From the NCBI RefSeq assembly GCF_000280055.1, contig NZ_ALAB01000027.1:310001-374000 (forward strand): DNA of 64,000 nucleotides. Reading direction: 5' to 3'. Of this stretch, positions 1 to 6,866 are shown piece by piece. Position numbers and translations under genes: made by a program. The DNA comes from Alishewanella aestuarii B11. GTDB lineage: Bacteria; Pseudomonadota; Gammaproteobacteria; Enterobacterales; Alteromonadaceae. Every line of letters starts with the position of its first letter. The first letter of the stretch is position 1. A model generated the notes under the pieces. The model searched no databases. It was given only the letters and a program-made list of their open reading frames with translations, and had not been told where the DNA came from.

Positions 1-1
1 C

Positions 2-115
2 GCAAGACGCATGAAGTTTCAACCCAAGCAAGACCATCGTCAGTCAGCGCTGAAAATGCTGCTCGACGAGAACAAACGTAAACAACCCAACCCAACGATT
101 GGCTTTGTTCACTAA
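2..115 (+). CDS. Tandem AAA+ ATPase of the recombinase-RadC module, C-terminal end only (copy 1)
   Basis: Only the last 37 codons are inside the window. They match, nearly base for base, the end of the complete ATPase gene at 22098-24140, including the C-terminus reading SIGFVH (here TIGFVH). The gene continues off the left edge, so a recombinase gene like the one at 21212 probably lies just outside. The next gene starts 39 bases downstream with the same spacing as in the second copy. Function is inferred from the full-length copy. Confidence 0.85.
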   Translation, partial: ARRMKFQPKQDHRQSALKMLLDENKRKQPNPTIGFVH

Positions 116-154
116 TTTAGTGACAAGCGCCAGCGACTAACAAAGGAAATACCT

Positions 155-610
155 ATGACTAGTATATTGAGTTCTCTCAAGGTTATCGCTCGCCCAAAAA
201 TTGAGCCTAAACCACCAATCATCGGCAAACGCTTACGACTGATTGAAAAGCTCGATGAGCAATTAGCGATTGCGCAGGCCATGTTAGACGGTCAGCCTTA
301 TGAATCGTATCGCGATAAAAAAGTGAAAGACCCCGAGACGGGTGAGCGCAAAACCGTGCGCACGCGCAAAGCGGTTCGGCCTTGGTACTTCGACGATAAC
401 AATCACTACTACTTTGAAATCCGTGTCGGCTTTAAACCTATGGAGCTTGATAAAGGAAAATCTGCAATCGATGTTGGTGATAAAGCACAGCTACCGATCG
501 TGATTAACGCCATCATCAAAGCCGTTGAAGCAGGCGAGTTAGATCAACAAATCTTGCAGGCTAAACCGCAGAAACCCTCAAAACCTAAAGAGCCGAAAAA
601 GACGGCTTAA
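155..610 (+). CDS. DUF6641-like protein of the module (copy 1)
   Basis: A 151-residue charged protein with no signal peptide or membrane segment. It opens with ILSSLKVIARP, has a basic KxRKAVRPWYF segment around residues 70-78 and ends in a Lys/Pro-rich tail. The pattern of an early RLxLIEKLDEQ helix, an aromatic WYF core and a late AIIKAVEAGELDQQ helix is what I recall for DUF6641; the assignment is from memory, and the family has no known function that I am aware of. A close paralogue is at 24180. A ribosome site (AAAGGAAA) precedes ATG 155. It is the second gene of the module, between the AAA+ ATPase and RadC. Confidence 0.7.
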   Translation: MTSILSSLKVIARPKIEPKPPIIGKRLRLIEKLDEQLAIAQAMLDGQPYESYRDKKVKDPETGERKTVRTRKAVRPWYFDDNNHYYFEIRVGFKPMELDKGKSAIDVGDKAQLPIVINAIIKAVEAGELDQQILQAKPQKPSKPKEPKKTA

Positions 611-623
611 CCATGAACGTGAT

Positions 624-649
624 TGCCAGAGTGCAACAACACTCTGGCA
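624..649 (+). promoter_or_regulatory. Conserved stem-loop between DUF6641 and RadC genes (copy 1)
   Basis: TGCCAGAGTG and CACTCTGGCA form a perfect 10-bp stem with a 6-base loop. The second module has the same stem at 24649-24674 with a completely different loop and one change that keeps pairing as a G-U wobble. The hairpin lies inside a 20-codon reading frame (613-675, starting MNVIARV) that begins two bases after the DUF6641 stop. It could be an attenuator, a partial terminator or an mRNA processing site. There is no long T-run. Confidence 0.5.
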
Positions 650-721
650 GTTTAGAGGTTTTGACAGTGCGCTAATAACAGCACTGAACAGCTAACAGGC
701 TTTAACGGTTTTGGAGGTGCC

Positions 722-1165
722 ATGCCAACGTTACGCGAAATCGATGTGAAGTATCGATTTAAAGATGTGGCCTGCAATATCACAGGTAAGAACATTAACT
801 CACCTGAGCGCATTGCACAGTTATTTGACTATCTGAAGTATGAAACAAAAGAGCAGTTTATCGTCGTTAACCTGACACAGCAGCACGACATTAACTGTTT
901 TGAAGTCGTTGCAACCGGCACAGTCAATGCGGTTCAGGTTCGTCCTGCTGAAATACTGCGTACTGCTGTGCTACTGAATTTACCGAATATTCTGCTGATA
1001 CATAACCATCCGTCAGGCGACCCGAAACCCAGTCAGTCAGACATTAACTTTACCGAGCGGATGATTAAGGCCGCTGAAGTGTTGGACATTAAAGTGATGG
1101 ATCATCTGATTATCGGCCTTGACTGCTTTACCAGCTTGCAACAAACACACCCGCACATTTTTTAG
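722..1165 (+). CDS. radC: RadC-like JAB/MPN domain protein (copy 1)
   Basis: A 147-residue protein consisting almost only of the RadC JAB domain. The metal-site signature is intact: HNHPSG with His94 and His96, Asp107 in PSQSD, and an upstream Glu near residue 41-44. It lacks the N-terminal helix-hairpin-helix half of chromosomal RadC, as is usual for plasmid- and island-borne copies (YkfG/YeeS type). Such proteins are common in mobile elements, but their molecular role is unsettled. A GGAGGTG ribosome site precedes ATG 722. The copy at 24752 is almost identical. Confidence 0.9.
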   Translation: MPTLREIDVKYRFKDVACNITGKNINSPERIAQLFDYLKYETKEQFIVVNLTQQHDINCFEVVATGTVNAVQVRPAEILRTAVLLNLPNILLIHNHPSGDPKPSQSDINFTERMIKAAEVLDIKVMDHLIIGLDCFTSLQQTHPHIF

Positions 1166-1201
1166 CTGCACAACCCAACATTTATCGAGAGGAAAACACC
1201 T

Positions 1202-1612
1202 ATGCGTATTCAGTACGAGGGCTTAGCTTTGCCTGTATCAAAGCGATTTATCGATGCACTTATCGAAGTCATTGAGCCGGTTAAAGAGCCGATGGCAGAG
1301 TTCATTACCGTTAACTTTCGTGATCCGAAATACAGCGCTGAACAAGGCGGCTACCATCCGGTTGAAATCATGCTCACAGGCCGATGTGGAAGATACGAAC
1401 TCTGCTACATCACCGATTTTTGTTTTGCAGGTATTGGCGACTGTGCCGAGCTGTTGAAGTCACTCGATTTCGAATTTATCGCTGGCACCTTTCAGGACAT
1501 AACAGGTTACTACCCTATTGAAGTCGCCAGAGAAATCTACCCGATATGGGAAGACAACTTTTTAACCTACTGGCTGGATATGGGGGTTTTTGAGGTGGAG
1601 GTATCATCATGA
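1202..1612 (+). CDS. DUF2787 family protein (copy 1)
   Basis: A 136-residue acidic protein. The DPKYSAExGGYHPVEI segment (about residues 38-53), followed by YITDF and a LDFEF stretch, is typical of DUF2787, a family seen mostly in integrative elements of marine gammaproteobacteria. Its function is unknown. A GAGGAAAAC ribosome site precedes the ATG. Its end overlaps the start of the next gene (ATGA type), so the two are translationally coupled. The paralogue at 25226 differs by scattered substitutions. Confidence 0.8.
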   Translation: MRIQYEGLALPVSKRFIDALIEVIEPVKEPMAEFITVNFRDPKYSAEQGGYHPVEIMLTGRCGRYELCYITDFCFAGIGDCAELLKSLDFEFIAGTFQDITGYYPIEVAREIYPIWEDNFLTYWLDMGVFEVEVSS

Positions 1613-1881
1613 GTAAGGTTGATAAGCGTAAAAACATCAACAACGATGATCCACGTAGAGTCGCATTAGGTCAGTGGGTACGTGAACAGCGCATGGCAAA
1701 AGGGTATACTATGCGAGATATGGCAGCGAAAAGCGGCAGACCGCATAGCTATTTTGGCAAGATTGAACAGGCACAGCGAGGACTGGACTTGTTGGAATTC
1801 ATTGATATGTGTAACTGGCTTGATGTATCACCGATGAAATCATTCTTGTCCGTGCAAGTTTCGTTTAAACAGCAGTCGTAA
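1609..1881 (+). CDS. Xre-family helix-turn-helix regulator (copy 1)
   Basis: A 90-residue protein, essentially one Xre/Cro-type HTH. GQWVREQRMAKGYTMRDMAAKSG forms helices 1-2 and RPHSYFGKIEQAQRGLDLLEFIDMCNWL the recognition and closing helices. It starts inside the end of the DUF2787 gene. It probably regulates the module or the adjoining cargo; no target was proven. The last 12 or so codons are unlike the copy at 25633, so the homology between the two modules ends inside this gene and cargo DNA begins here. Confidence 0.85.
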   Translation: MSKVDKRKNINNDDPRRVALGQWVREQRMAKGYTMRDMAAKSGRPHSYFGKIEQAQRGLDLLEFIDMCNWLDVSPMKSFLSVQVSFKQQS

Positions 1882-1891
1882 ATATGAATTA

Positions 1892-1918
1892 AGGGCAGTA
1901 AAAATCCCGCGCTGCCCT
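1892..1918 (+). terminator. Inverted repeat after the Xre gene (copy 1), possible terminator
   Basis: AGGGCAG and CTGCCCT form a 7-bp stem with a 13-base loop, 11 bases after the Xre stop codon. There is no T-run, so termination is uncertain. An unrelated inverted repeat sits at the same place after the second Xre gene (25911-25934). Confidence 0.3.
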
Positions 1919-1938
1919 GACAACTAACTGAGGTTTAT

Positions 1939-2262
1939 ATGCTGTATAAAAAAGCGTTTGGTGCTAACTTCAATCTTGGATTTAACCTAAGCGATTTTCC
2001 ACAACTTCATGACAAGAGTTATCACAACGATGTCTGTCCAAGTTTTTGGTACATGAAGAATGGTCTGTATTTTGTGTTATGGGTTGATTTCGAAAACCCT
2101 GACAATCGAGAATCTGATAGCAAACGCTATACGATTACCACAGCAGAGAATTTAGGTGACGATGGATATCCCGATATAGTTATTGATGATCAAAATGCCA
2201 CAATAATCTCTACTGATGAACCAAAAGATATAATAACATTTCTATTAAACTCAATAAGTTGA
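1939..2262 (+). CDS. Unknown 107-residue protein
   Basis: Not recognised. A small acidic soluble protein with an aromatic-rich middle (FWYMKNGLYFVLWVDF, about residues 36-51) and a C-terminal region reading PDIVIDDQNATIIST. It has no signal peptide and no membrane segment. An ATG with a nearby GAGG motif (1931-1934) supports the start. It lies between the module's Xre gene and the SOS-boxed methyltransferase. It could be an immunity-like or accessory protein of the cargo, but nothing in the sequence proves that. Confidence 0.6.
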   Translation: MLYKKAFGANFNLGFNLSDFPQLHDKSYHNDVCPSFWYMKNGLYFVLWVDFENPDNRESDSKRYTITTAENLGDDGYPDIVIDDQNATIISTDEPKDIITFLLNSIS

Positions 2263-2320
2263 AACGCATCAAGCTGAAACCCCTCACAGGGTTATACAAA
2301 AATCACACTTACCCGTTAAA

Positions 2321-2336
2321 CTGTATTAATATACAG
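2321..2336 (+). promoter_or_regulatory. LexA (SOS) box upstream of the cytosine methyltransferase
   Basis: CTG-TATTAATATA-CAG is a perfect CTG-N10-CAG LexA operator with the alternating AT core of the gammaproteobacterial consensus. It lies 42 bases upstream of ATG 2378 and covers a plausible -10 (TATACA, 2330-2335). The other SOS box in the window, at umuD (11413-11432), has the same form. This suggests the methyltransferase is controlled by DNA damage. An Xre-type operator is the alternative reading. Confidence 0.6.
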
Positions 2337-2377
2337 TCCAATATGGTCCTGTGAGCTAACTTAAAGAAATATCCTAA

Positions 2378-3475
2378 ATGAAGAAAAAATTTACTTGTAT
2401 AGAGAGCTTCTGTGGAGCAGGCGGGATGTCAATTGGCATTGACCAAGCTGAGTTCGATGTAAAAATGGCTTTTGACCTCAATGAATGGGCTGTCAAAACT
2501 TATCAAACAAGCATATCTAATAATTGTATTGTTGCTGATGCATCACAGATTAAATCTGATTTTATTAAAGAATATTCCAATTTAAAAACTGGTGAACTTG
2601 ACCTTTTCAGTGGAGGACCACCCTGCCAAGGGTTTTCAAAGCAACGGAGAGGAGCACACATATTTGATGATCCAAGAAATGGCTTAGTTAAAGAGTACGC
2701 GAGACTTGTAAAAGAATTACTGCCAAAGTCATTTATACTTGAAAATGTCGCAATTTTCGGACAAAAAAGGGGTCTCTCTCAATTATTAGAGTTAGAGAAC
2801 TACGTTGAAAACTATAGACTTTACCCTCATTTTTATAATGCAGCCGATTATGGTCTGGCACAGACACGCGAAAGATTTATCTTAGTAGGAATTCGTAAAG
2901 ATTTTGAACTACCGTTCATAAAACCAAAACCAACGGTTGAAAAATGGCGCACTGTCGGTGAAATAATAGGAGATTTACCTGAGCCTCCAATGGACTACTC
3001 TGAACATCCAGATTATTTCAATCATCAGAGAGCCCGAGTCACACAAATAAACATAGAAAGGTTTTCTCATGTGCCTCAGGGTGGTGGATGGCAAGACATC
3101 CCTTTTGATTTAAGATTAGAGTGTCATAAAAAAGCAGATACCAAAAGCGGAGGATGGCCAGATGTCTACGGCCGCCTACTTTGGAATGGTCAATGCCCAA
3201 CAATTACAGGAGGCTTTGATAGTTTTACGCGAGGTCGTTATGGGCACCCTCTTCAGAACCGACCACTAACACCTAGAGAAGCAGCAAGATTACAGGGATT
3301 CCCTGACAGTGTGAATTTTCAAGGGAGTAGGCAAGAAGTTAGGTATCAAATTGGAAATGCTGTACCACCTCCACTAGCTAAAGCTGTTGCAGAACAAATA
3401 AAGAAAGTTTTATCAAATATAGAATCAGAAGAACTTTCTATACGAAAAAATGAATTGCAGTTATCTATTTTCTGA
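2378..3475 (+). CDS. DNA cytosine-5 methyltransferase of a type II restriction-modification system
   Basis: A 365-residue C5 methyltransferase with its motifs in order: FCGAGG (motif I, residues 11-16, AdoMet binding), GGPPCQGFS with catalytic Cys83 (IV), LENV with Glu122 (VI), QTRER near residue 162 (VIII), a target-recognition region at about 190-290, then RPLTPREAARLQGFP (IX) and GNAVPPP (X). It methylates cytosine in a short site that cannot be read from sequence alone. The convergent gene at 3502-4398 is the likely cognate endonuclease. The gene is AT-rich and lies in the cargo slot between module copy 1 and the tRNA-Leu sequence. A LexA box precedes it. Confidence 0.9.
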   Translation: MKKKFTCIESFCGAGGMSIGIDQAEFDVKMAFDLNEWAVKTYQTSISNNCIVADASQIKSDFIKEYSNLKTGELDLFSGGPPCQGFSKQRRGAHIFDDPRNGLVKEYARLVKELLPKSFILENVAIFGQKRGLSQLLELENYVENYRLYPHFYNAADYGLAQTRERFILVGIRKDFELPFIKPKPTVEKWRTVGEIIGDLPEPPMDYSEHPDYFNHQRARVTQINIERFSHVPQGGGWQDIPFDLRLECHKKADTKSGGWPDVYGRLLWNGQCPTITGGFDSFTRGRYGHPLQNRPLTPREAARLQGFPDSVNFQGSRQEVRYQIGNAVPPPLAKAVAEQIKKVLSNIESEELSIRKNELQLSIF

Positions 3476-3501
3476 ATCAGCTCCTGAGTAGACTTTAAAG
3501 T

Positions 3502-4398
3502 CTACTCATTTCCAACTTGATTTAATTTTATTATATTACTTAAATCACTCTTTAATAGCTCTCCAATTGAACCTACTTTTACAAGTTTGAGAATATCTTG
3601 GCTGAGATAACGTACAGGAGGATCTAGATAGTAAATTCCAGTTAACTTTGATAAGTGTTCTTGATACAGCTTAATAGTGCCAGGAACACAAATATCATTG
3701 ACTTTTTTCTTCTTGTTGTCCCTTTGCGTTTCGCTTACACAAAGAAGTATGCTTCTGTATTGACCAGGTGATATCGAGTCTAGAATCCGCTGGTGAGCAT
3801 AAGGTTGAACTATACGCTCCCTCGTTGTAGTTTTTGCTGGAAAAACAAATATTTCATTTTTATTTGAAAAGCAAATATCTGTTGATAAACTTTCACCATC
3901 TGGTAGTGATATATGTTTTCCGCGATTGTGATTGATAAAAAACCTACTAAAGATACTACCTAGAAGAATTTCAAAATGTGTTCCAGGAGTTTTTCTACTA
4001 CTATTTTTCCAAATATCATAGCAGATCGCAAAGCTCATTATTGCTGTATAAATAATACGATCAATATTTAAAACCTCTAATTGACAACTGCAATTTTCAG
4101 AATCAATCTTCTCAATAAAATCTAACCAAGATGCTTCAAATTCTTCTGGATCAGAAATAAAAAGCTCCGTTGCTATAGGCCTGCTGTAAATTAATTCGTG
4201 ATAGCAAATATAATTTTTGTTTCCTACACTTCCGTAATCATCAAATTTCAGATTGGCTATGAGTTTCAAACATTGAGAAGCGATTTCTGAAATTTCATCA
4301 AGAGGTGACAATCCAGAATCATAAAGTTTTTTTATTTTCTCGTGTTTTTCTTCAACAAGTGTTAATTCAAATGGTGCAGCCACAACTATAAAGTCCAT
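3502..4398 (-). CDS. Probable type II restriction endonuclease, partner of the adjacent methyltransferase
   Basis: A 298-residue protein converging on the methyltransferase with a 26-base gap. A possible nuclease core is LSTDICF (Asp174) followed by VFPAK (Lys189) and then TTTRERIVQPYAHQRIL, with an acidic helix around Glu143. The acidic residue expected two places before Lys189 is not obvious, so the fold is inferred. I recall the TTRERIVQP.AHQ pattern from restriction enzymes paired with C5 methyltransferases. The frame stays open upstream to 4605, but that extension would translate tRNA sequence. ATG 4398 is therefore chosen. Only 55 bases separate the start from the tRNA-Leu half. Confidence 0.65.
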   Translation of the reverse strand: MDFIVVAAPFELTLVEEKHEKIKKLYDSGLSPLDEISEIASQCLKLIANLKFDDYGSVGNKNYICYHELIYSRPIATELFISDPEEFEASWLDFIEKIDSENCSCQLEVLNIDRIIYTAIMSFAICYDIWKNSSRKTPGTHFEILLGSIFSRFFINHNRGKHISLPDGESLSTDICFSNKNEIFVFPAKTTTRERIVQPYAHQRILDSISPGQYRSILLCVSETQRDNKKKKVNDICVPGTIKLYQEHLSKLTGIYYLDPPVRYLSQDILKLVKVGSIGELLKSDLSNIIKLNQVGNE

Positions 4399-4453
4399 AC
4401 AATAAAATCTTGTATGTACAATAACGGAAAAATAACAATTGTGGAACTTAAAT

Positions 4454-4509
4454 TTGGTGCCTAGGGCCGGACTCGAACCGGCACGTTGTCGCCAACGGTG
4501 GATTTTGAA
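4454..4509 (-). repeat. attL: 3' half of the interrupted tRNA-Leu(CAA) gene
   Basis: These 56 bases are identical to 29778-29833 in the intact tRNA-Leu. They cover the CCA end, the T arm, the variable arm, the 3' side of the anticodon stem and the 7-base anticodon loop (TTTTGAA on the + strand, 4503-4509). After the loop the sequence leaves the tRNA completely. The missing 5' half is found at 30011-30042. The recombinase gene starts 223 bases to the right. This is therefore the left junction of the integrated element, with the crossover in the anticodon loop. Confidence 0.85.
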
Positions 4510-4600
4510 CAGACTACAAATAGAATAGCAGTCAACAAAACAATGAGTTACACTCATTTTTAGAAACTTTGCAAATTCTTTGCAAGAACTTCGGACTGCT
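4510..4600. promoter_or_regulatory. Left arm of the attachment site, putative recombinase binding repeats
   Basis: Contains CAATGAGTTA (4541-4550), an ACTTTGCA repeat (4566-4573) and a near copy, CTTTGCA (4578-4584). The same decamer (29966-29975) and two ACTTTGCA copies (29907-29914, 29917-29924) lie inside the right end, at comparable distances from the core. Such paired repeats on both sides of a 7-bp core are what arm-type sites of a tyrosine recombinase look like. Confidence 0.5.
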
Positions 4601-4731
4601 ATCATGCTTAAACGTCAGCCAAAAGAGCAAGTTTTGCTCATAAAAACAGCACCTTTTGCACTCTATAACTGTGGCTCTCTTAGCCTATTTCCAACTGCCA
4701 AAGATTCGAATCAACAGTATGGAGAGTGGTT

Positions 4732-6009
4732 ATGAGTGTACAACTTGAACGTCATGATGTTACCACAGGCTTATACATCTTTCTTCAGAATAACAGTAAA
4801 CGCTGGTATGCCAGATTTGTCATTGATGGTAAGTGGTATTGCAAGGCAACTAAGGAAGAAGACAAAGATAAGGCAATAGCCAAAGCACACCGCATATTCG
4901 TAGAGCATCAGATACGGTTCGAAACTAACACACTGACAACCAGTAAACGGTTCAAGGATGTTGCTGAAAAAGCCATTGCTACCATGAAACATGATATGGA
5001 ACGTGGTGCGGGTAAAGTCATCTATGAAGACTATATAGGCTGCTTAAACAGATACCATATCCCATTCTTCGACCGGACTTTCATCACCAGCATAGACGTT
5101 GACGCACTTCGAGCCTTCGATAAGTGGCGCGAAGAGAAAATGAAACGTAAGCCTGCTCGTTCTACCCTTCTAACACATAACGCTGCACTGCAACTGGTAT
5201 TCAAAGAAGCTGTTGAAAATAAGTGGATGCTTGCCTCACAAATACCAGCACTTGCAGCAGATGGCGCAAATATGGTTCGTCGAGCAGCTTTTACACCTGC
5301 CGAATACGAACGCATTCTTGAAAAACTTTTTGATATGGAGGAAAACAGTCGGAAAGAGGTAACAAAGCAGATCCGCGAATTGACGCAAGACTATGCGGAA
5401 TTTGTGATTAATACTGGTATGCGACCAGGTACTGAGCTAGACAACCTAACATGGGGTGATCTTCATATTGAGCGCCATGAGGATCAGGCAACCTTTTATA
5501 TAAGTGTACGTAAGGGTAAAACGACACTGCATACTGGTACTCGTGAAGTCGTATGCAAACGCAGTTTACAACGTACAATCTGGCGAATGACAGAACGTTT
5601 TCCAAATCGACAGGCAAAAGATCTTCTGTTTAGATTACCTGATGGTTCAGAAACTAAAGAAATCAGCCGTACCTTTAATGCTGCACTGAAAGAACTTGGC
5701 CTTGACGAATCACCACACGGCAAAAGAACACTATATTCACTTCGTCATTCGTTTATCACATGGGAACTGGTGGCTCAAAAGGTAACCATTGATGTGCTCG
5801 CACGTCAGTGTGGTACTAGTATTGAAATGATCGAGCGTCATTACAGCCATGTGATACCTCGCATGTTTAGTCAGCAACTATCAGGTGTGGTGATACCGGA
5901 TAAAAGGGAAATCGAGAAAAAGTGGGGACATCAGGAATCGTTAGTAAAACTATGGAAAGATCGGTTTATTCAGTGGGAAAAGAACTACAAACGAAAAGGA
6001 TGTATATAA
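4732..6009 (+). CDS. int: Phage-type tyrosine recombinase (integrase) of the tRNA-Leu element
   Basis: A 425-residue integrase. The N-terminal part (about 1-65) resembles an arm-binding domain, about 70-175 is the SAM-like core-binding domain, and the rest is catalytic. Visible active-site residues are Arg231 in TGMRPGTEL, a Lys in VRKGKTT (about 261-263), Arg338 in YSLRHSF (Tyr replaces the usual first His) and the nucleophile Tyr371 in ERHYSH. ATG 4732 is preferred over an in-frame GTG at 4726 because GGAG lies 7 bases upstream. It is next to the left tRNA-Leu half, as integrases usually are, and should catalyse integration and excision at the anticodon-loop core. Confidence 0.9.
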   Translation: MSVQLERHDVTTGLYIFLQNNSKRWYARFVIDGKWYCKATKEEDKDKAIAKAHRIFVEHQIRFETNTLTTSKRFKDVAEKAIATMKHDMERGAGKVIYEDYIGCLNRYHIPFFDRTFITSIDVDALRAFDKWREEKMKRKPARSTLLTHNAALQLVFKEAVENKWMLASQIPALAADGANMVRRAAFTPAEYERILEKLFDMEENSRKEVTKQIRELTQDYAEFVINTGMRPGTELDNLTWGDLHIERHEDQATFYISVRKGKTTLHTGTREVVCKRSLQRTIWRMTERFPNRQAKDLLFRLPDGSETKEISRTFNAALKELGLDESPHGKRTLYSLRHSFITWELVAQKVTIDVLARQCGTSIEMIERHYSHVIPRMFSQQLSGVVIPDKREIEKKWGHQESLVKLWKDRFIQWEKNYKRKGCI

Positions 6010-6127
6010 AAAAGAGAATTTTAAAGTTGTATAAAAAAACCACAAAAAGGGTTGCAATATTGGTAAGCAACCGGGCAATTATGATAACAGGTTGGTGAGC
6101 ACTAACACAAAAATGACACTGTATATT

Positions 6128-6154
6128 TTGACAGTTTTCTCGCTTGCATAAATA
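6128..6154 (+). promoter_or_regulatory. Candidate promoter for the structured RNA and 33-codon gene
   Basis: TTGACA (6128-6133) followed 15 bases later by TAAATA (6149-6154). The -35 is perfect, but the -10 and spacing are weak. It lies about 60 bases before the first hairpin of the structured region. The rest of 6010-6180 is AT-rich with no gene seen. Confidence 0.3.
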
Positions 6155-6187
6155 CAAAACACACACTATCTTGTGTTTAAGCCCTAA

Positions 6188-6334
6188 CTAAACACCATAT
6201 GTAGTGAGGGTTAGGTTGAAGGATCTAAGGCCGACTGGTACTCGGCCGAAGATCGCAGTACCAACCGAGTACGGTTGCTACCCCAAATGTGGGGTTTGGA
6301 TTGTAGCAGCCTAGTTGAAACTTTCAACTAAGGA
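6188..6334 (+). ncRNA. Highly structured RNA leader, candidate novel cis-acting or small RNA
   Basis: About 150 bases packed with pairing. CCTAAC can pair with GTTAGG (6192 onward). GATCT-AA-GGCCGA with TCGGCC-GA-AGATC forms an 11-bp hairpin with an internal loop (about 6222-6257). Its loop, TGGTAC, is exactly complementary to GTACCA just downstream, giving a possible pseudoknot. CAACCG-AGTA-CGGTTG is a tetraloop hairpin that competes with a 9-bp stem GGTTGCTAC/GTAGCAGCC enclosing ACCCCA-AATG-TGGGGT. Last comes AGTTGAA-ACT-TTCAACT, directly before the ribosome site of the next gene. The competing stems suggest a switch. I do not recognise it as a known RNA family. Confidence 0.5.
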
Positions 6335-6343
6335 GTTGACACC

Positions 6344-6445
6344 ATGGCGAAAACCCAAGGTGGTAAAAAGAAAGTTCATGTTCCTGCACATACCCGAAAT
6401 GACGGGACAAAGGTTCGTGAACATTACAGATCAACCCCAAATTGA
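6344..6445 (+). CDS. Small basic protein, 33 residues
   Basis: An open frame from ATG 6344 with AAGGAG 9 bases upstream. It encodes a Lys/Arg/His-rich peptide starting MAKTQGGKKK and containing VPAHTRNDGTKVREHYRS. That core is like the TRxDGTxVxxHYRS motif that occurs at the end of, or alone in, many small bacterial proteins of unknown role. It follows the structured leader directly and ends in a hairpin, so leader, gene and terminator form one compact transcript of about 300 bases. It may bind nucleic acid, judging only from its charge. Confidence 0.6.
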   Translation: MAKTQGGKKKVHVPAHTRNDGTKVREHYRSTPN

Positions 6446-6480
6446 TCTGACAGAAAGCCTCTTTATTAGAGGCTTTATTG
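6428..6480 (+). terminator. Two hairpins ending the 33-codon transcript
   Basis: AGATCAA/TTGATCT pairs across the stop codon. AAAGCCTC/GAGGCTTT (6454-6476, 7-base loop) follows, with a short T-containing tail. The second looks like a moderate intrinsic terminator. Confidence 0.6.
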
Positions 6481-6512
6481 TGTAACTACAATCCAATTTA
6501 AGGAGCCATACT

Positions 6513-6728
6513 ATGGCTAGATACATCTTAAACTCAAACGCTCAATCAACCGGTGAACATGAAGTTCATAATACCAATACCTGCTACTGGCTCCCAGAGC
6601 CTCGTAACAGAATAGACTTGGGTGAGCACCCTAATTGCCAGTCAGCGGTATCAGAAGCTAGGAGGCGTTATCAGGGACGTAAAATTGATGGCTGTGCTCA
6701 CTGTTGTCCTGATTGCCACACTAGGTAA
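6513..6728 (+). CDS. Small Cys-rich conserved protein, putative zinc-binding
   Basis: A 71-residue protein of a widespread small family: start MxRYILNSNAQ, then GEHEVHN, then CYWLPEP, then a C-terminal CAHCCPDCHTR cluster. Four or five cysteines plus histidines suggest one small zinc-binding site. The family is often found in phages and islands, and no function is established. AAGGAG precedes the ATG. It stands alone, and about 140 non-coding bases follow before the next gene. Confidence 0.7.
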   Translation: MARYILNSNAQSTGEHEVHNTNTCYWLPEPRNRIDLGEHPNCQSAVSEARRRYQGRKIDGCAHCCPDCHTR

Positions 6729-6866
6729 GGAACTTTTTGAACAAGGATGTTACTATTTTGACCGGATTTTATTAAGCAATGAAGCCTGTCAGAAAATGCA
6801 TTATCACTTCTTAAGCGTAGCATTGACCCCAAGATTACACGTATTAATTTTTCAGTGAGATGAGTA

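Noticed and set aside
4399-4605. Upstream extension of the restriction enzyme gene
   Set aside because: The frame is open to 4605, but it translates the tRNA-Leu half and attachment DNA. ATG 4398 is the better start.
6622-6858. 78-codon frame overlapping the small Cys-rich gene
   Set aside because: It lies in another frame of the conserved 71-residue gene and continues into non-coding DNA, without a ribosome site or recognisable protein.
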